A DNA stretch of 52,949 nt from Winogradskya consettensis. GTDB lineage: Bacteria; Actinomycetota; Actinomycetes; Mycobacteriales; Micromonosporaceae. Below, in pieces: positions 42,170 through 51,029 of the stretch (position 1 is its first letter; every line of letters starts with the position of its first letter). The DNA lies in NCBI RefSeq assembly GCF_018332715.1, contig NZ_BOQP01000009.1, positions 1 to 52,949 on the forward strand, given 5' to 3'. The notes below the pieces were generated by a model, which worked only from the letters and a program-made list of their open reading frames with translations, did not search any database and had not been told where the DNA came from. A program made the position numbers and the translations under genes.

Positions 42170-42823
42170 TCAGCCGGCGTCGGTCCGGTCCGTGGCGGCG
42201 GCGCCTGCCTCCTGCGGCTCGATCTGGGCGAGCCGCTCGCGCAGGGCGCCCGTCACGAACCGGTAGGAGTCACTGCCCAGCACCAGCCGCAGCGGCGCGG
42301 GTTCCCGCTCCGCGCTGTCGACGATCGCCGCCGCCATCTTCGCCGGATCACCCAGCGGGGTCCGGCAGCGGTCCTTCGCGCCACGGACCATCGCGGCCGG
42401 GGTGCCGTCGTCCGCCGGGAGCGGCGCGGCCAGGCTGAGGCTGTCGAAACGGAATTCCGTACGCGCACCGCCCGGCTCGGCGTCCCTCGCGGTGCCCTCC
42501 ATGAAACCCTCGACGCCCCATTTCGACGCGTGGTAGAGCGACGCACCGGGATTCGTGGCCTGCCCGCCGTACGACGAGACGACCACGTCGATCCGGCCCA
42601 GCTCGGCGAAGGCCCGGTCCACGGTCATGCCTACGCCCGGCAGGTCGGTCACATCGAGGTGCGCGACCCACGGAAGCGAGCCGTACTTCGCCCGGAGGTC
42701 GTCGACCGAGCCCGGCCGGCGCACGGTGCCGGCGACCCGGTCCCCGCGCTGCAAGAGTTGCGACGTCATCTCACGGCCGAAGCCGCTGCTGATGCCGGTG
42801 ATGAACCAGGTGCGTGATGTCAT
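42170..42823 (-). pseudogene. SDR oxidoreductase with two in-frame internal deletions
   Basis: The 217-codon frame is open from ATG to stop and begins as a classical SDR (WFITGISSGFGREMTSQLL), with the active-site segment SSYGGQATNPGASLYHASKW. The central NNAG motif and about 50 following residues are missing: RIDVVV joins directly to SSYGGQ. A second loss of about 11 residues occurs where ARD joins AEPGGARTEF. Both gaps were judged from memory of the family and keep the frame. Loss of the NNAG strand and part of the coenzyme fold should abolish activity. It is divergent from a similarly eroded XRE gene. Confidence 0.65.
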
Positions 42824-42865
42824 CCTCCGAGTCTGCGCAGCTGACGGCTCTACAGGCAGATCCCC

Positions 42866-42892
42866 GCTGTCACTACCAATGGCAGGGACAGC
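42866..42892. promoter_or_regulatory. Interrupted inverted repeat between the eroded SDR and XRE genes
   Basis: GCTGTC (42866-42871) and GACAGC (42887-42892) form a 6-bp inverted repeat with a 15-base spacer, just upstream of the XRE fragment. It could be the former operator of this divergent pair. Confidence 0.3.
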
Positions 42893-42912
42893 CACGGACG
42901 TACGGTGAACCC

Positions 42913-43095
42913 ATGGGGTCCCGAAACGCCCTCGGCGAGTTCCTGCGCGCCCGCCGGGAACTCGTCCGGCCCGAGGACGTCGGCCTGCGCACGACCGGCC
43001 TCCTCCTGGTCGTGTACCACGCCGCCCCCGGCACCCCCTCCGCCGCCGCCCTCGACAAGCTGGCCGCGACCGCTGTGATTCGTTATGACGAATGA
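42913..43095 (+). pseudogene. Remnant of an XRE/MmyB-type regulator joined in frame
   Basis: Sixty codons join the N-terminal stretch of this regulator family (MGSRNALGEFLRARRELV, then RPEDVGL) to its extreme C-terminus (LLLVVYHAAPGTPSAAALD). The whole helix-turn-helix and nearly all of the MmyB domain, more than 200 residues, are absent. The frame is open across the join. Compare the intact 294-residue homologue at 22783-23667. It cannot bind DNA. Its end overlaps the start of the next gene by 11 bases. Confidence 0.7.
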
Positions 43096-43783
43096 TCTGA
43101 TCAAGGTGGACCGGGTGCGGTCGGCGCAGGAGGCCTCGGTGGTCGAGGGGCTGGGGGCGCGGCTGGTGACAGTGTCGCTGAGTCCCGATCCTCGGTTTGA
43201 CGACGATCGGACGGTGACGGTTGAGCAGGCCGCGGAGATCGGGCGGGCGCTGCGGCGGGCGAGGCTGGTTGTCGCGATGGATCTGCGGGACGATCCCGGC
43301 AGGATCCGGCGGGTCGTGGCGGGTGCCGGGGCGAGCATGGTGCAGCCGATCACCGTGGTGATGCCGCCGGTCGAGGTGCGGGTCGCGTTGCGGGATGCGG
43401 GGATCGGGGTCGTCTACGGCGGGATCGAGATCGCCCATGATGACGATCCGGGCTGGGTGTTCGACGGATACGATTCCGTGGCGGAGTTGGATGCCGCGCT
43501 CTTTCACGCCGATGTTCTTCCCGAGTATGAGAATTCCTGGGCGTTTCTGCGGGACGAGTCCCCGGAGTTCGAGGAGGAGTTCCAGATCGCGGATCTGAAC
43601 GAGCTCGCGCGTACGCATCCGATGGTGGTGGGTCTGGATTTTACGCCGGGCAATGTGAAGGAGATCCTGGCGGCGTTGCCCGAGGTGCGTGGTATCGCGC
43701 TCACCCTGGCGGACAAGGCGCGCCGGGATGGTGCGCGCTGGCATCGGTATGGCGACGTGGTGCGGGTGCTGCAGGCGTTGTGA
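43085..43783 (+). CDS. TrpF-like TIM-barrel protein of unknown function
   Basis: This 232-residue protein follows the phosphoribosylanthranilate isomerase pattern. It starts with LIKVDRVRSAQEASVVEGLG, then has TVTVEQAAEIGRAL and VVAGAGASMVQ, and ends GLDFTPGNVKEILAALPEVRG. The catalytic Cys of TrpF (in the KICG motif) is replaced, with Lys-Val-Asp-Arg here, so normal TrpF activity is unlikely. It has an unusually acidic middle section (residues 140-170). No trp genes are nearby. The ATG at 43085 lies inside the preceding pseudogene. The family assignment is by pattern only. Confidence 0.6.
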   Translation: MTNDLIKVDRVRSAQEASVVEGLGARLVTVSLSPDPRFDDDRTVTVEQAAEIGRALRRARLVVAMDLRDDPGRIRRVVAGAGASMVQPITVVMPPVEVRVALRDAGIGVVYGGIEIAHDDDPGWVFDGYDSVAELDAALFHADVLPEYENSWAFLRDESPEFEEEFQIADLNELARTHPMVVGLDFTPGNVKEILAALPEVRGIALTLADKARRDGARWHRYGDVVRVLQAL

Positions 43784-43824
43784 GGGGGCCCCATTGATCT
43801 TCGTCAGCGGGTAATTTGCTGGGT

Positions 43825-45315
43825 ATGGCGATGTCGAGGCGGGCTCTGCTGACCGGTGCTGCTGGGGGTGCGGTGGCGCTGGCCGCCGGGGCCGGTGGGC
43901 GCGTTCCCGCGGTGGTGGGGGAGCTCGAGGAGAAGATTCTCGCGGGGATGCGGCGGTTCGATATTCCCGGTGTCGCGCTCGGGCTGCGGTATCGCGGCGT
44001 GGACTACGTGCGGGGTTACGGGGTTGCTGAGGTCGGGAAGCCGGCCATGGTGGACGGTGACACGGTTTTCCGGGTCGGGTCGACGACCAAGACGTTCACC
44101 GGCACGGCGGTCATGCGTCTGGTGGAGCGGGGCACGATCGATCTTGACCGTACGGTGCGGAGTTATCTGCCCGGGTTCCGTGACGGGTTTCCCGCGGCGA
44201 CGGTGCGGCAGGCGCTCAACCACAGTGCCGGGTGGCTCGGGGACTACTTCTACGACACCGGGGCGGACGATCAGGCCCTGGCGCGGTACGTCGGCGCGAT
44301 GGGGCGGGTGCCGCAGCAGACGCCGCCGGGGAAGGTGTTCGCCTACAACAACGCGGCCCTCGGTGTGGCGGGCCGGCTGGTCGAGGTGGCCGCCGGGGTG
44401 CCGTACGAAGAAGCGATCCGGTCTCTGATCACCGGGCCGTTGCGGCTGGACCACAGCAGCTTCTTCCCGGACGACTCCGTGACGGTGGCGATGTCGCACG
44501 TGTTCGGGCCGGACGGCACCCAGGTGCCGAGCCTCGGATCGTTCGCGATGCCCCGCAGCATCCATCCGGCGGGCGGGCTGATCTCCAGCGTCCGCGATCA
44601 GCTGCGGTGGGCCCGGTTCCACATGGGGGACGGGGGACGCGTGCTGAGCCGCCGGTCGCTGCGGCTCATGCGGTCGCGGCCCGGCCCGGGCGGCGCCCTG
44701 TTCGTCGAGCTGGACGGCATGGGGGTGACCTGGATGGTGCGCCCGACCGCCGAGGGCACGAAGGTCATCCAGCACGGCGGTGACTGGGAGGGTCAGCACT
44801 CCGGGTTCCTGATGGTGCCGGGGCAGGATTTCGCCCTGACCGTGCTGACCAACTCGGAGACCGGCCCCGACCTGCTCGACGAGCTGTTCGTCGATGACTG
44901 GGCCCTGGCGAGGTTCGCGGGCCTGCACAACCTTCCGGCGAAGGTCCGGCCGGAATCCCGGATCGCCGACTACCTCGGCTACTACACGCTGGAGCAGATC
45001 GGCTTCGACGGCGCGGCCGTGAGCATCACGCTGGAGGCCGTCGCCGTCGGCGGCGAGCTGAGTTTGCGGTACGAGGGCGAGGAACTGTTCCGGCTGGGCT
45101 TCTACCGCAAGGATTTCGTCCGTTTCGCCTTCCCGGACGGCACCTACTCCAACAGCCGCAGCAGCTTCGTCCGCGACCGTCACGACCGGGTCGAGTTCTA
45201 CCGCTACGGCGGCCGCCTGATGCGCCGCACCGACACCCCGCCGGCAGCCCTGGCGAAGTCCGCTGGAAGCCTGCGCTTCCCGAAGCCGACCCTGCCGTAC
45301 CCCGTCAGAGGGTGA
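43825..45315 (+). CDS. Secreted beta-lactamase-fold serine hydrolase
   Basis: This 496-residue protein begins with a twin-arginine-like leader (SRRALLTGAAGGAVALAAGA). It has a class C beta-lactamase/D-alanyl-D-alanine carboxypeptidase fold: Ser86-x-x-Lys89 in VGSTTKTF, Tyr-x-Asn in FAYNNAAL and the HGG motif in IQHGGDWEGQ. A C-terminal beta-rich extension (about 390-480) resembles the lipocalin-like tail of this family. It may act on peptidoglycan peptides or ester substrates outside the cell. An ATG at 43831 is an alternative start. Its 3' end overlaps the opposing dehydrogenase gene by 11 bases. Confidence 0.87.
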   Translation: MAMSRRALLTGAAGGAVALAAGAGGRVPAVVGELEEKILAGMRRFDIPGVALGLRYRGVDYVRGYGVAEVGKPAMVDGDTVFRVGSTTKTFTGTAVMRLVERGTIDLDRTVRSYLPGFRDGFPAATVRQALNHSAGWLGDYFYDTGADDQALARYVGAMGRVPQQTPPGKVFAYNNAALGVAGRLVEVAAGVPYEEAIRSLITGPLRLDHSSFFPDDSVTVAMSHVFGPDGTQVPSLGSFAMPRSIHPAGGLISSVRDQLRWARFHMGDGGRVLSRRSLRLMRSRPGPGGALFVELDGMGVTWMVRPTAEGTKVIQHGGDWEGQHSGFLMVPGQDFALTVLTNSETGPDLLDELFVDDWALARFAGLHNLPAKVRPESRIADYLGYYTLEQIGFDGAAVSITLEAVAVGGELSLRYEGEELFRLGFYRKDFVRFAFPDGTYSNSRSSFVRDRHDRVEFYRYGGRLMRRTDTPPAALAKSAGSLRFPKPTLPYPVRG

Positions 45316-46417
45316 CGACGACCTTCGCCGCGGAGACGCCCTTGCGCTGGATGTCGAGGGCGTGCTGGAAGTCCCCGACACCGTGCCCGACGACGGTGGG
45401 CTGCGGCGCGGCGAGGTAGCGGCCCTCGGCGAGGGCCGCCGGGAGGAAGTCGCGGTAGACCGCCGTGCTGACCTCGTTCGTCTTCAGGGAGCTGCCGAAG
45501 ATGTACTTCGTGCGGACCCCGCGGGACCGGGCGGCGACCTGCAGGGCCACGTTGGAGCCGACGAGCTTCGCGAACACCTTCGCGAAGGCGAAGCGGCCCC
45601 CGTCGGCGAGACCTGCGAACGAGACCGGCGGGCTGGCGACGGCCACGACCTTCTGGCCTTCGGCCGCACCGGCGATGCGTACGCAGGCAGGCGCACCCGT
45701 GGTCCCGATGGCGACCGCCCCGGAGAACGTCCGCCCGCGCAGGGACGCGACGATGTCCGGCACGACCGTGGGACCGGCGTAGTCGAAGACCTGCACGGCG
45801 CCGAGGGACCTCACGTAGTCGAAGTTGCGTGGCGACGCCGTGGCGATGACGTCGTAGCCGGCGGCCGTCGCGAGCTGGACGGCGTTGCTGCCGACGCTCG
45901 TCGAGCCACCCCACACCAGCACCGTTTCGCCGGTCGGCGTGGCCCGCGCCGACGGGTGCCGCAGCCCCAGCTGGTCGGTCTGGAACAGCGCGCACGCCGC
46001 GGTGGAGACACCCAGCGGCAGGACGGCGGCGTCCTCGTAGGACATGGACTCCGGGATCGGGGCGGCCAGGCGTTCCAGCACGACCGTGTACTGCTGGAAG
46101 CCGCCCTCGGCCCCGGTGTTGGTGTCCTTGTCGGTGCCGACCGCGTGGCCGAGCACCCGGTCCCCGGCCCGGAACCGGGTGACCGCCTTGCCGACCTCGA
46201 CGACCTCGCCCGCGACGTCTGAGCCGAGCACCGTTGGATACTTCAGCCAGTTGTACGTGAGCGTGCCCTCGACCTGGATGATCCATTCGAGCGGGTTGAT
46301 CGCCACGGCGTGGTTGCGGACGACGATCTGGTCGTCGCCGGGCCGCGGGTACGGCGCGGGCCCGACCTCGAGCCGGGCGTGCTTCGCGTTGATCCAGGCG
46401 GCGGTGTTGGTCGGCAT
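45305..46417 (-). CDS. Zinc-type alcohol dehydrogenase-like (MDR) oxidoreductase
   Basis: This 370-residue medium-chain dehydrogenase has the GroES-like N-terminal domain (INPLEWIIQVEG, VLGSDVAGEVVEVGKAV, GDRVLGHAVG) and a Rossmann domain with VLVWGGSTSVGSNAVQLA. The zinc-ligand Cys/His set is absent, so it belongs to the zinc-free trans-enoyl reductase/quinone reductase branch. The gene is divergent from a TetR regulator and separated from it by a double palindrome, which points to repression by that TetR. Substrate unknown. Confidence 0.9.
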   Translation of the reverse strand: MPTNTAAWINAKHARLEVGPAPYPRPGDDQIVVRNHAVAINPLEWIIQVEGTLTYNWLKYPTVLGSDVAGEVVEVGKAVTRFRAGDRVLGHAVGTDKDTNTGAEGGFQQYTVVLERLAAPIPESMSYEDAAVLPLGVSTAACALFQTDQLGLRHPSARATPTGETVLVWGGSTSVGSNAVQLATAAGYDVIATASPRNFDYVRSLGAVQVFDYAGPTVVPDIVASLRGRTFSGAVAIGTTGAPACVRIAGAAEGQKVVAVASPPVSFAGLADGGRFAFAKVFAKLVGSNVALQVAARSRGVRTKYIFGSSLKTNEVSTAVYRDFLPAALAEGRYLAAPQPTVVGHGVGDFQHALDIQRKGVSAAKVVVTL

Positions 46418-46446
46418 GGTCCCGGCTCCCTGCTGAGAAGAGTGAA

Positions 46447-46493
46447 TGCACTTGGTGCAGTCGCCAGTCTGGCACGGGACTGCACCAAGTGCA
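46447..46493. promoter_or_regulatory. TetR operator: 16-bp perfect inverted repeat made of two half-palindromes
   Basis: TGCACTTGGTGCAGTC (46447-46462) and GACTGCACCAAGTGCA (46478-46493) are perfect reverse complements with 15 bases between them. Each arm is itself palindromic (TGCAC-N3-GTGCA). The site lies in the 95-base gap between the divergent MDR and TetR genes, 19 bases before the TetR start. Confidence 0.82.
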
Positions 46494-46512
46494 ATGAGCT
46501 AGATTGAGACCC

Positions 46513-47070
46513 ATGGCACGGTGGGAACCTGACGCGCAGGGGCGACTGCAACTGGCGGCGCTGGAGCTTTTTCAGGAGCGGGGGTATGCCTCCGTGACGG
46601 TCGCCGAGATCGCCGACCGGGCCGGGCTGACCAAGCGCACGTTCTTCAACCACTTCACCGACAAGCGGGAGGTTCTCTTCGCCGGCGCGAAGGATTACGA
46701 GGCGGGCATCCTGAAATACCTGGCGGAGGCCGGCGACGACCTCAGCCCCCTCGACGCCGTCCTCGCGGCGCTGACCCGCAGCAGCGAGGATCTCGTACAG
46801 TACGGCGACTTCGCCCGCGCCCGGCAGCGGCTCATCGAGTCGTCGATCGAGCTGCGCGAGCGCGACCTGGTCAAGACCGCCTCGCTGACCGCCGCGCTGG
46901 CGGACGCGCTGAACGCTCGCGGCGTACCCCTCGGCAGGGCCCGGCTCACCGCCCAGGCCGCCCTCGCCGTCTTCGACACCGCCTATGTCGCATGGATCGG
47001 CGAGGGCACCGGGGACCTCGAAACGCTGATGGGTCAGGTGCTCGAGGAGCTACGAGAGGCCGTGCGCTAG
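46513..47070 (+). CDS. TetR-family transcriptional regulator
   Basis: This 185-residue repressor has an N-terminal TetR helix-turn-helix (LFQERGYASVTVAEIADRAG, then LTKRTFFNHFTDKREVLF). The C-terminal helical ligand domain has no recognised ligand signature. The ATG at 46513 was chosen over a codon at 46504 because it is closer to the domain start. It is divergent from the MDR oxidoreductase, its likely target. Its 3' end overlaps the GCS2 gene by 4 bases. Confidence 0.9.
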   Translation: MARWEPDAQGRLQLAALELFQERGYASVTVAEIADRAGLTKRTFFNHFTDKREVLFAGAKDYEAGILKYLAEAGDDLSPLDAVLAALTRSSEDLVQYGDFARARQRLIESSIELRERDLVKTASLTAALADALNARGVPLGRARLTAQAALAVFDTAYVAWIGEGTGDLETLMGQVLEELREAVR

Positions 47071-48542
47071 ACCGGCCACTCGTGGACGGGGATGTTCTCG
47101 TGCATCGGCGGCAGGTAGCGGCGCAGCATCTCGTGCAGGGCGGCCTGGCGGTCGAGGTGGCCCTCGCCCTCCAGCTTGTGCAGCGTGTCGACCTGCCAGG
47201 TGGCGCCGTTGCGGCCGGTCAGGCAGCGCTGCTCGATGATGCCGAGGAGGCGTTCGCGCTGCTCGCGGCTGACGCCCCACTCCTCGAGGCCCTGGTGGGC
47301 CAGCGGCAGCAGCCGGCGCAGAACGAGCTCCGACACCGGGACGTAGCCGAGACCCGGCCAGAAGACCGAGGCCGCGATGCCGTGCCGGGCGCAGGTGTGG
47401 AAATTCTCCTCCGCCGCACTGAACGACATCTGGGTCCAGACGGGACGGTCGGCCAGGGCGAGCGCCCGGACCAGGCCGTAGTAGAACGCGCCGTTCGCGA
47501 CCGTGTCGAGCACCGTCGGGCCGGCCGGCAGGACCCTGTTCTCCACGCGCAGGTGCGGGCGGCCGTTGACCACCGCGTAGATGGGCCTGTTCCAGCGGTA
47601 GACCGTGCCGTTGTGCAGGCGCAGCTCGCTGAGGTCCGGGGTGTCGCCGCTCTCCAGGATCTGCTCCGGGTCGTCGTCCGCGCAGATCGGCAGCAGCGCC
47701 GGGAAATACCGCACGTTCTCCTCGAAGAGATCGAAGACGGAGGTGATCCAGCGCTCCCCGAACCAGACCCGGGGGCGTACGCCCTGGGCGCGGATCTCCT
47801 CCGACCGCGTGTCCGTCGCCTGCTCGAACAGCGGGATCCGGGTCTCGCGCCACAGCTCGCGCCCGAACAGCAGCGGTGAGTTGGCGCCGAGCGCGACCTG
47901 CACCCCGGCGACGACCTGAGCGGCGTTCCAGTAGGCCGCGAACTGGTCGGGGCTGACCTGCAGGTGGAACTGGGTACTGGTGCACGCCGCCTCGGGCGCG
48001 ATCGAGTCGGTGGTGACCGCGAGCCGGTCGACGCCGTCGATCTTGATGTCGAGGTCCTCGCCGCGGGCCGCGAAGATCTGCTCGTTGAGCAGGGCGTAGC
48101 GGGGATTCGTCGACAGCGACGCCGCGGTCAGGTGCTCGCGGCGCAGCGTCGGCAGGATGCCGATCATCACCATGTGCGCGCCGGCGTCCCGGGCGTGCTT
48201 CTCCGCGTTGTTGAGGCTGGCCCGCAACTCGCGTTCGAGCTCGGCATTGCCGTCCCCGGCGAGCCGGCGCGGCGCCACGTTGATCTCGACGTTGAACTGG
48301 CCCAGCTCGGTCTGGAAATCCGGGTCGGCGATCGCGGCCAGCACCTGCGCGTTGCGCATCGCCGGGTCGGCGTTGTCGTCGACGAGGTTGAGCTCGATCT
48401 CCATCCCGGTCATCGGCCGCTCGAAATCGAAGCGGGATTCGCGCAGCATCGCGGCGAACACGTCGAGGCTCCGCCGGATCTTCTGCCGGTACTTCGTGCG
48501 GTCCTCGCGGGTGAAATCGCGCCGCTCGACCTCTTCGCCCAC
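47067..48542 (-). CDS. Glutamate-cysteine ligase family protein (GCS2)
   Basis: This 491-residue ATP-dependent carboxylate-amine ligase-fold protein has GMEIELNLVDDN near residue 46, TELGQFNVEINV, TSTQFHLQVSP, LHNGTVYRWNRPIYAV and LRVENRVLPAGPTV, which are the glutamate and metal binding regions of GCS2 enzymes. In actinobacteria such enzymes may make gamma-glutamyl compounds; mycothiol does not need glutathione, so the product is unclear. It is divergent from the DUF3817 gene. The start at 48542 fits the family N-terminus. Confidence 0.88.
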   Translation of the reverse strand: MGEEVERRDFTREDRTKYRQKIRRSLDVFAAMLRESRFDFERPMTGMEIELNLVDDNADPAMRNAQVLAAIADPDFQTELGQFNVEINVAPRRLAGDGNAELERELRASLNNAEKHARDAGAHMVMIGILPTLRREHLTAASLSTNPRYALLNEQIFAARGEDLDIKIDGVDRLAVTTDSIAPEAACTSTQFHLQVSPDQFAAYWNAAQVVAGVQVALGANSPLLFGRELWRETRIPLFEQATDTRSEEIRAQGVRPRVWFGERWITSVFDLFEENVRYFPALLPICADDDPEQILESGDTPDLSELRLHNGTVYRWNRPIYAVVNGRPHLRVENRVLPAGPTVLDTVANGAFYYGLVRALALADRPVWTQMSFSAAEENFHTCARHGIAASVFWPGLGYVPVSELVLRRLLPLAHQGLEEWGVSREQRERLLGIIEQRCLTGRNGATWQVDTLHKLEGEGHLDRQAALHEMLRRYLPPMHENIPVHEWPV

Positions 48543-48624
48543 CTGCGCACCGCCTTTCCCCGAGCCCCGGCCGAACCGGGCTCACACCTATGATGACCGA
48601 CAGCTGAGTCTGAGGAGACAAACC

Positions 48625-48948
48625 TTGCGCCGCATACCTGCCCTGTTCGCCACCATCGCAATCGCCGAGGCGGTGAGCTGGGCGTTGTTGCTGACCGGGA
48701 TGTTCTTCAAGTACGTCGTCGTGCACAACGAGATCGGCGTGAAGATCGCCGGTCCGATCCACGGCGGGATCTTCATGGCGTACCTCGCGGTCACCGCTCT
48801 GCAGGCGCGGGCCGGGGGCTGGAAGTGGTGGATGACGCTGGTCGCGCTCGTCTGCTCGATCCCGCCGTTCGCGACGCTCGTCTTTGAGCGCTGGGCGAAG
48901 TCGCGCGGGCTGCTCACCGACCGTACGGCGGAAGTGGTCCCATCGTAA
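48625..48948 (+). CDS. DUF3817 integral membrane protein
   Basis: The TTG at 48625 follows GAGGAG by 7 bases and gives a 107-residue protein with three helices: LFATIAIAEAVSWALLLTGM, IHGGIFMAYLAVTAL and MTLVALVCSIPPFATLVF. This is the layout of the DUF3817 family, including the conserved EAVSW and GPIHG motifs and the final FERW. The function is unknown. A start upstream of the TTG would run into non-coding sequence. Confidence 0.85.
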   Translation: MRRIPALFATIAIAEAVSWALLLTGMFFKYVVVHNEIGVKIAGPIHGGIFMAYLAVTALQARAGGWKWWMTLVALVCSIPPFATLVFERWAKSRGLLTDRTAEVVPS

Positions 48949-49043
48949 GGGAGAAGCACTCCGTAAAGTAACGCACCCTTTACACGGAGGTGACAATACA
49001 TCGAGACTGATCGTTGTCTTCCGACCGGTAAGGGGAGGTAACG

Positions 49044-50321
49044 ATGCGCAGACTCGTCCGTGCACTCACCACGTCCACGTTGCTCGTGGCCGTGATCGCC
49101 GCGCCCGCGGGTGCCAGCGAGAAACAGGCAAGACCGGCGGCCGCCGCCTGGACCACCGCCTGGGCCACCGCGCCCTCGGCCGCGGTGTCCGACGCCGAGC
49201 AGGGATACGCCGGCTACTCCATCCGCAACGTCGTGCACACCACGTCCGGCGGCGGCAGCGTGCGGATCCATCTCTCCAACCGCTTCGGTACGCAGCCCGT
49301 GCTGATGGGTCACGTCACCGTCGCCGTCTCCGCGCACGCCGGCGGCCGCCGCGACGGCACTGTCGACCGCAGCGACGGCACCGCGGCGCCGGGCACCGTG
49401 CGGAACGTGCTGTTCAACGGCAAGGCCGCCCTCACGATCCCCCGGGGTGCCGAGATCGTCAGCGATCCGGTGCGGTTGCGCGTACCCGCCGATCGGGATC
49501 TGCTCGTCACGACCTGGACCCCGCAGCCGTCCGGAACCGTCACCTACCACCCGGCGGCCATGCAGGACTCGTTCTTCAGCCGGGGGCCGGCCGATCACGC
49601 GGGTGACGAGGCGGCCACCGCGTTCGCCGAGACCACGGGCGTGTGGCACTACGTGAACGGCGTCGACGTCACCGGCGGGCCCGGCACGGTCGTCGCGCTC
49701 GGCGACTCCATCACCGACGGTGTCACGTCCACCCGGGGCGCGAACCGGCGCTGGACCGACTATCTGGCCGGACGGCTCGCCGGCAGCCCGGTGCCCGATT
49801 ACGGCATCGCCAACTCGGGGATCAGCGGCAACCGGGTGCTGCTCGACGCCAACTACCCGAACTACACGATCTACGAGGGCTTCGGTCCCAGCGCGGTCAC
49901 CCGGCTCAACTTCGACGTGCTCGAACGCGCCGGCGCCCGCTCGGTCATCGTCTTCGAGGGCGTCAACGACATCCAGCAGACCCCGCACCAGACCGACCCG
50001 GAGCAGATCATCGCCGGGCTCGCCCAGATCACCGCGCAGGCGCACGCCCGCGGGCTGCGCGTCGTCGGCGCCACGATCATGGCGTTCAAGGGCTGGAACT
50101 CGTGGACGCCCGAGCTCGAACGGACCCGCGTCGCCGTCAACACGTGGATCCGGGACGGCGGTGACGGTCAGCTCGACGGGCTCGCCGACTTCGACAAGGC
50201 GACCCGGGACGCCGTCGACCCGGCGATCATCGCTCCCGCGTACGACAGCGGTGACCACCTGCACCCCAATGACGCGGGGGACGCGGTCATGGCGGCGGTG
50301 GTCCCGCTCTCGCGGCTCTGA
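49044..50321 (+). CDS. Secreted SGNH/GDSL hydrolase
   Basis: This 425-residue protein has a signal peptide (ALTTSTLLVAVIAAPAGA), an N-terminal beta-sandwich-like domain (35-210) and an SGNH hydrolase domain. Catalytic Ser222 is in LGDSITDG, the block II and III motifs are SGISGNR and GVNDIQQ, and Asp404-His407 are in DHLHPND. Such enzymes are esterases acting on acetylated polysaccharides or lipids. GGGGAGG before the ATG supports the start. The gene is convergent with the following membrane protein, 15 bases away. Confidence 0.9.
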   Translation: MRRLVRALTTSTLLVAVIAAPAGASEKQARPAAAAWTTAWATAPSAAVSDAEQGYAGYSIRNVVHTTSGGGSVRIHLSNRFGTQPVLMGHVTVAVSAHAGGRRDGTVDRSDGTAAPGTVRNVLFNGKAALTIPRGAEIVSDPVRLRVPADRDLLVTTWTPQPSGTVTYHPAAMQDSFFSRGPADHAGDEAATAFAETTGVWHYVNGVDVTGGPGTVVALGDSITDGVTSTRGANRRWTDYLAGRLAGSPVPDYGIANSGISGNRVLLDANYPNYTIYEGFGPSAVTRLNFDVLERAGARSVIVFEGVNDIQQTPHQTDPEQIIAGLAQITAQAHARGLRVVGATIMAFKGWNSWTPELERTRVAVNTWIRDGGDGQLDGLADFDKATRDAVDPAIIAPAYDSGDHLHPNDAGDAVMAAVVPLSRL

Positions 50322-50336
50322 GGAGGTAGCGACCGG

Positions 50337-50876
50337 TCAGCTGATCCAGGCCACCGCCACGGCCAGGACCACGATCAGGCCGAGTACGGCCTGGATCAGC
50401 AGGCCCGGACCCAGGTGCGACCACATCGTCGGGACCCAGGGCCGGTACGGCTGCAGCGTCTCCAGATTGATGACCTGCTGCATCTTCACGGGTAGATCCG
50501 GGTCCTTCTGCGCCACCGTGCGCACCTGGACGAGGTCGCCGCGGTGCAGCGCCGACTGGGGGAGCTGCCCGTGCATCTCCATCTCGTAGATCTGCCCGAG
50601 ATCGTCGCGCAGCCGCAGTTCCGTGACGAGATACTCGGGACCCTTCTTCAGATCCTTGAACTTGCGCCGCGCGCCGCCGCCACCGCTGCGCAGCAGGCTG
50701 AGCAGCAGCCCGACGATGGACTGCATGACCTTCGCGGTGACGAAGATCGCGATGAGCAGCGGCTGACCGACCCGGACCTCGCGCGTGTACGAGGTTCGAT
50801 AGCCGAGGAACCGGCCGGTGATGACCGGGCCGGAGTGCCGGAGGATCTGCTCGCGGTACAGCTCGGTGTCATCCAT
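50337..50876 (-). CDS. Two-helix membrane protein of unknown function
   Basis: This 179-residue protein has a short soluble start (MDDTELYREQILRHSG), a hydrophobic segment (about residues 40-65), an SH3/OB-like beta region with LVQVRTVAQKDPDLPV, and a C-terminal helix (LIQAVLGLIVVLAVAVAW). It is not assigned to a family. The ATG at 50876 is preceded by GGAGGTGATCC, an almost full complement of the 16S rRNA 3' end, so translation should be strong. Confidence 0.75.
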   Translation of the reverse strand: MDDTELYREQILRHSGPVITGRFLGYRTSYTREVRVGQPLLIAIFVTAKVMQSIVGLLLSLLRSGGGGARRKFKDLKKGPEYLVTELRLRDDLGQIYEMEMHGQLPQSALHRGDLVQVRTVAQKDPDLPVKMQQVINLETLQPYRPWVPTMWSHLGPGLLIQAVLGLIVVLAVAVAWIS

Positions 50877-51029
50877 GGGGATCACCTCCAGGGGGTATCC
50901 CAATCGTACGGAGCGCGATGTTCTAGCCACAGTGAGTGAATTGGCACCTCATGAAACCTCATCGGCGCTCCACCGTTTCGAGCGATCGTGACCGGGAATC
51001 CCACCGGTCCACCGACGCAAGGAACCACC

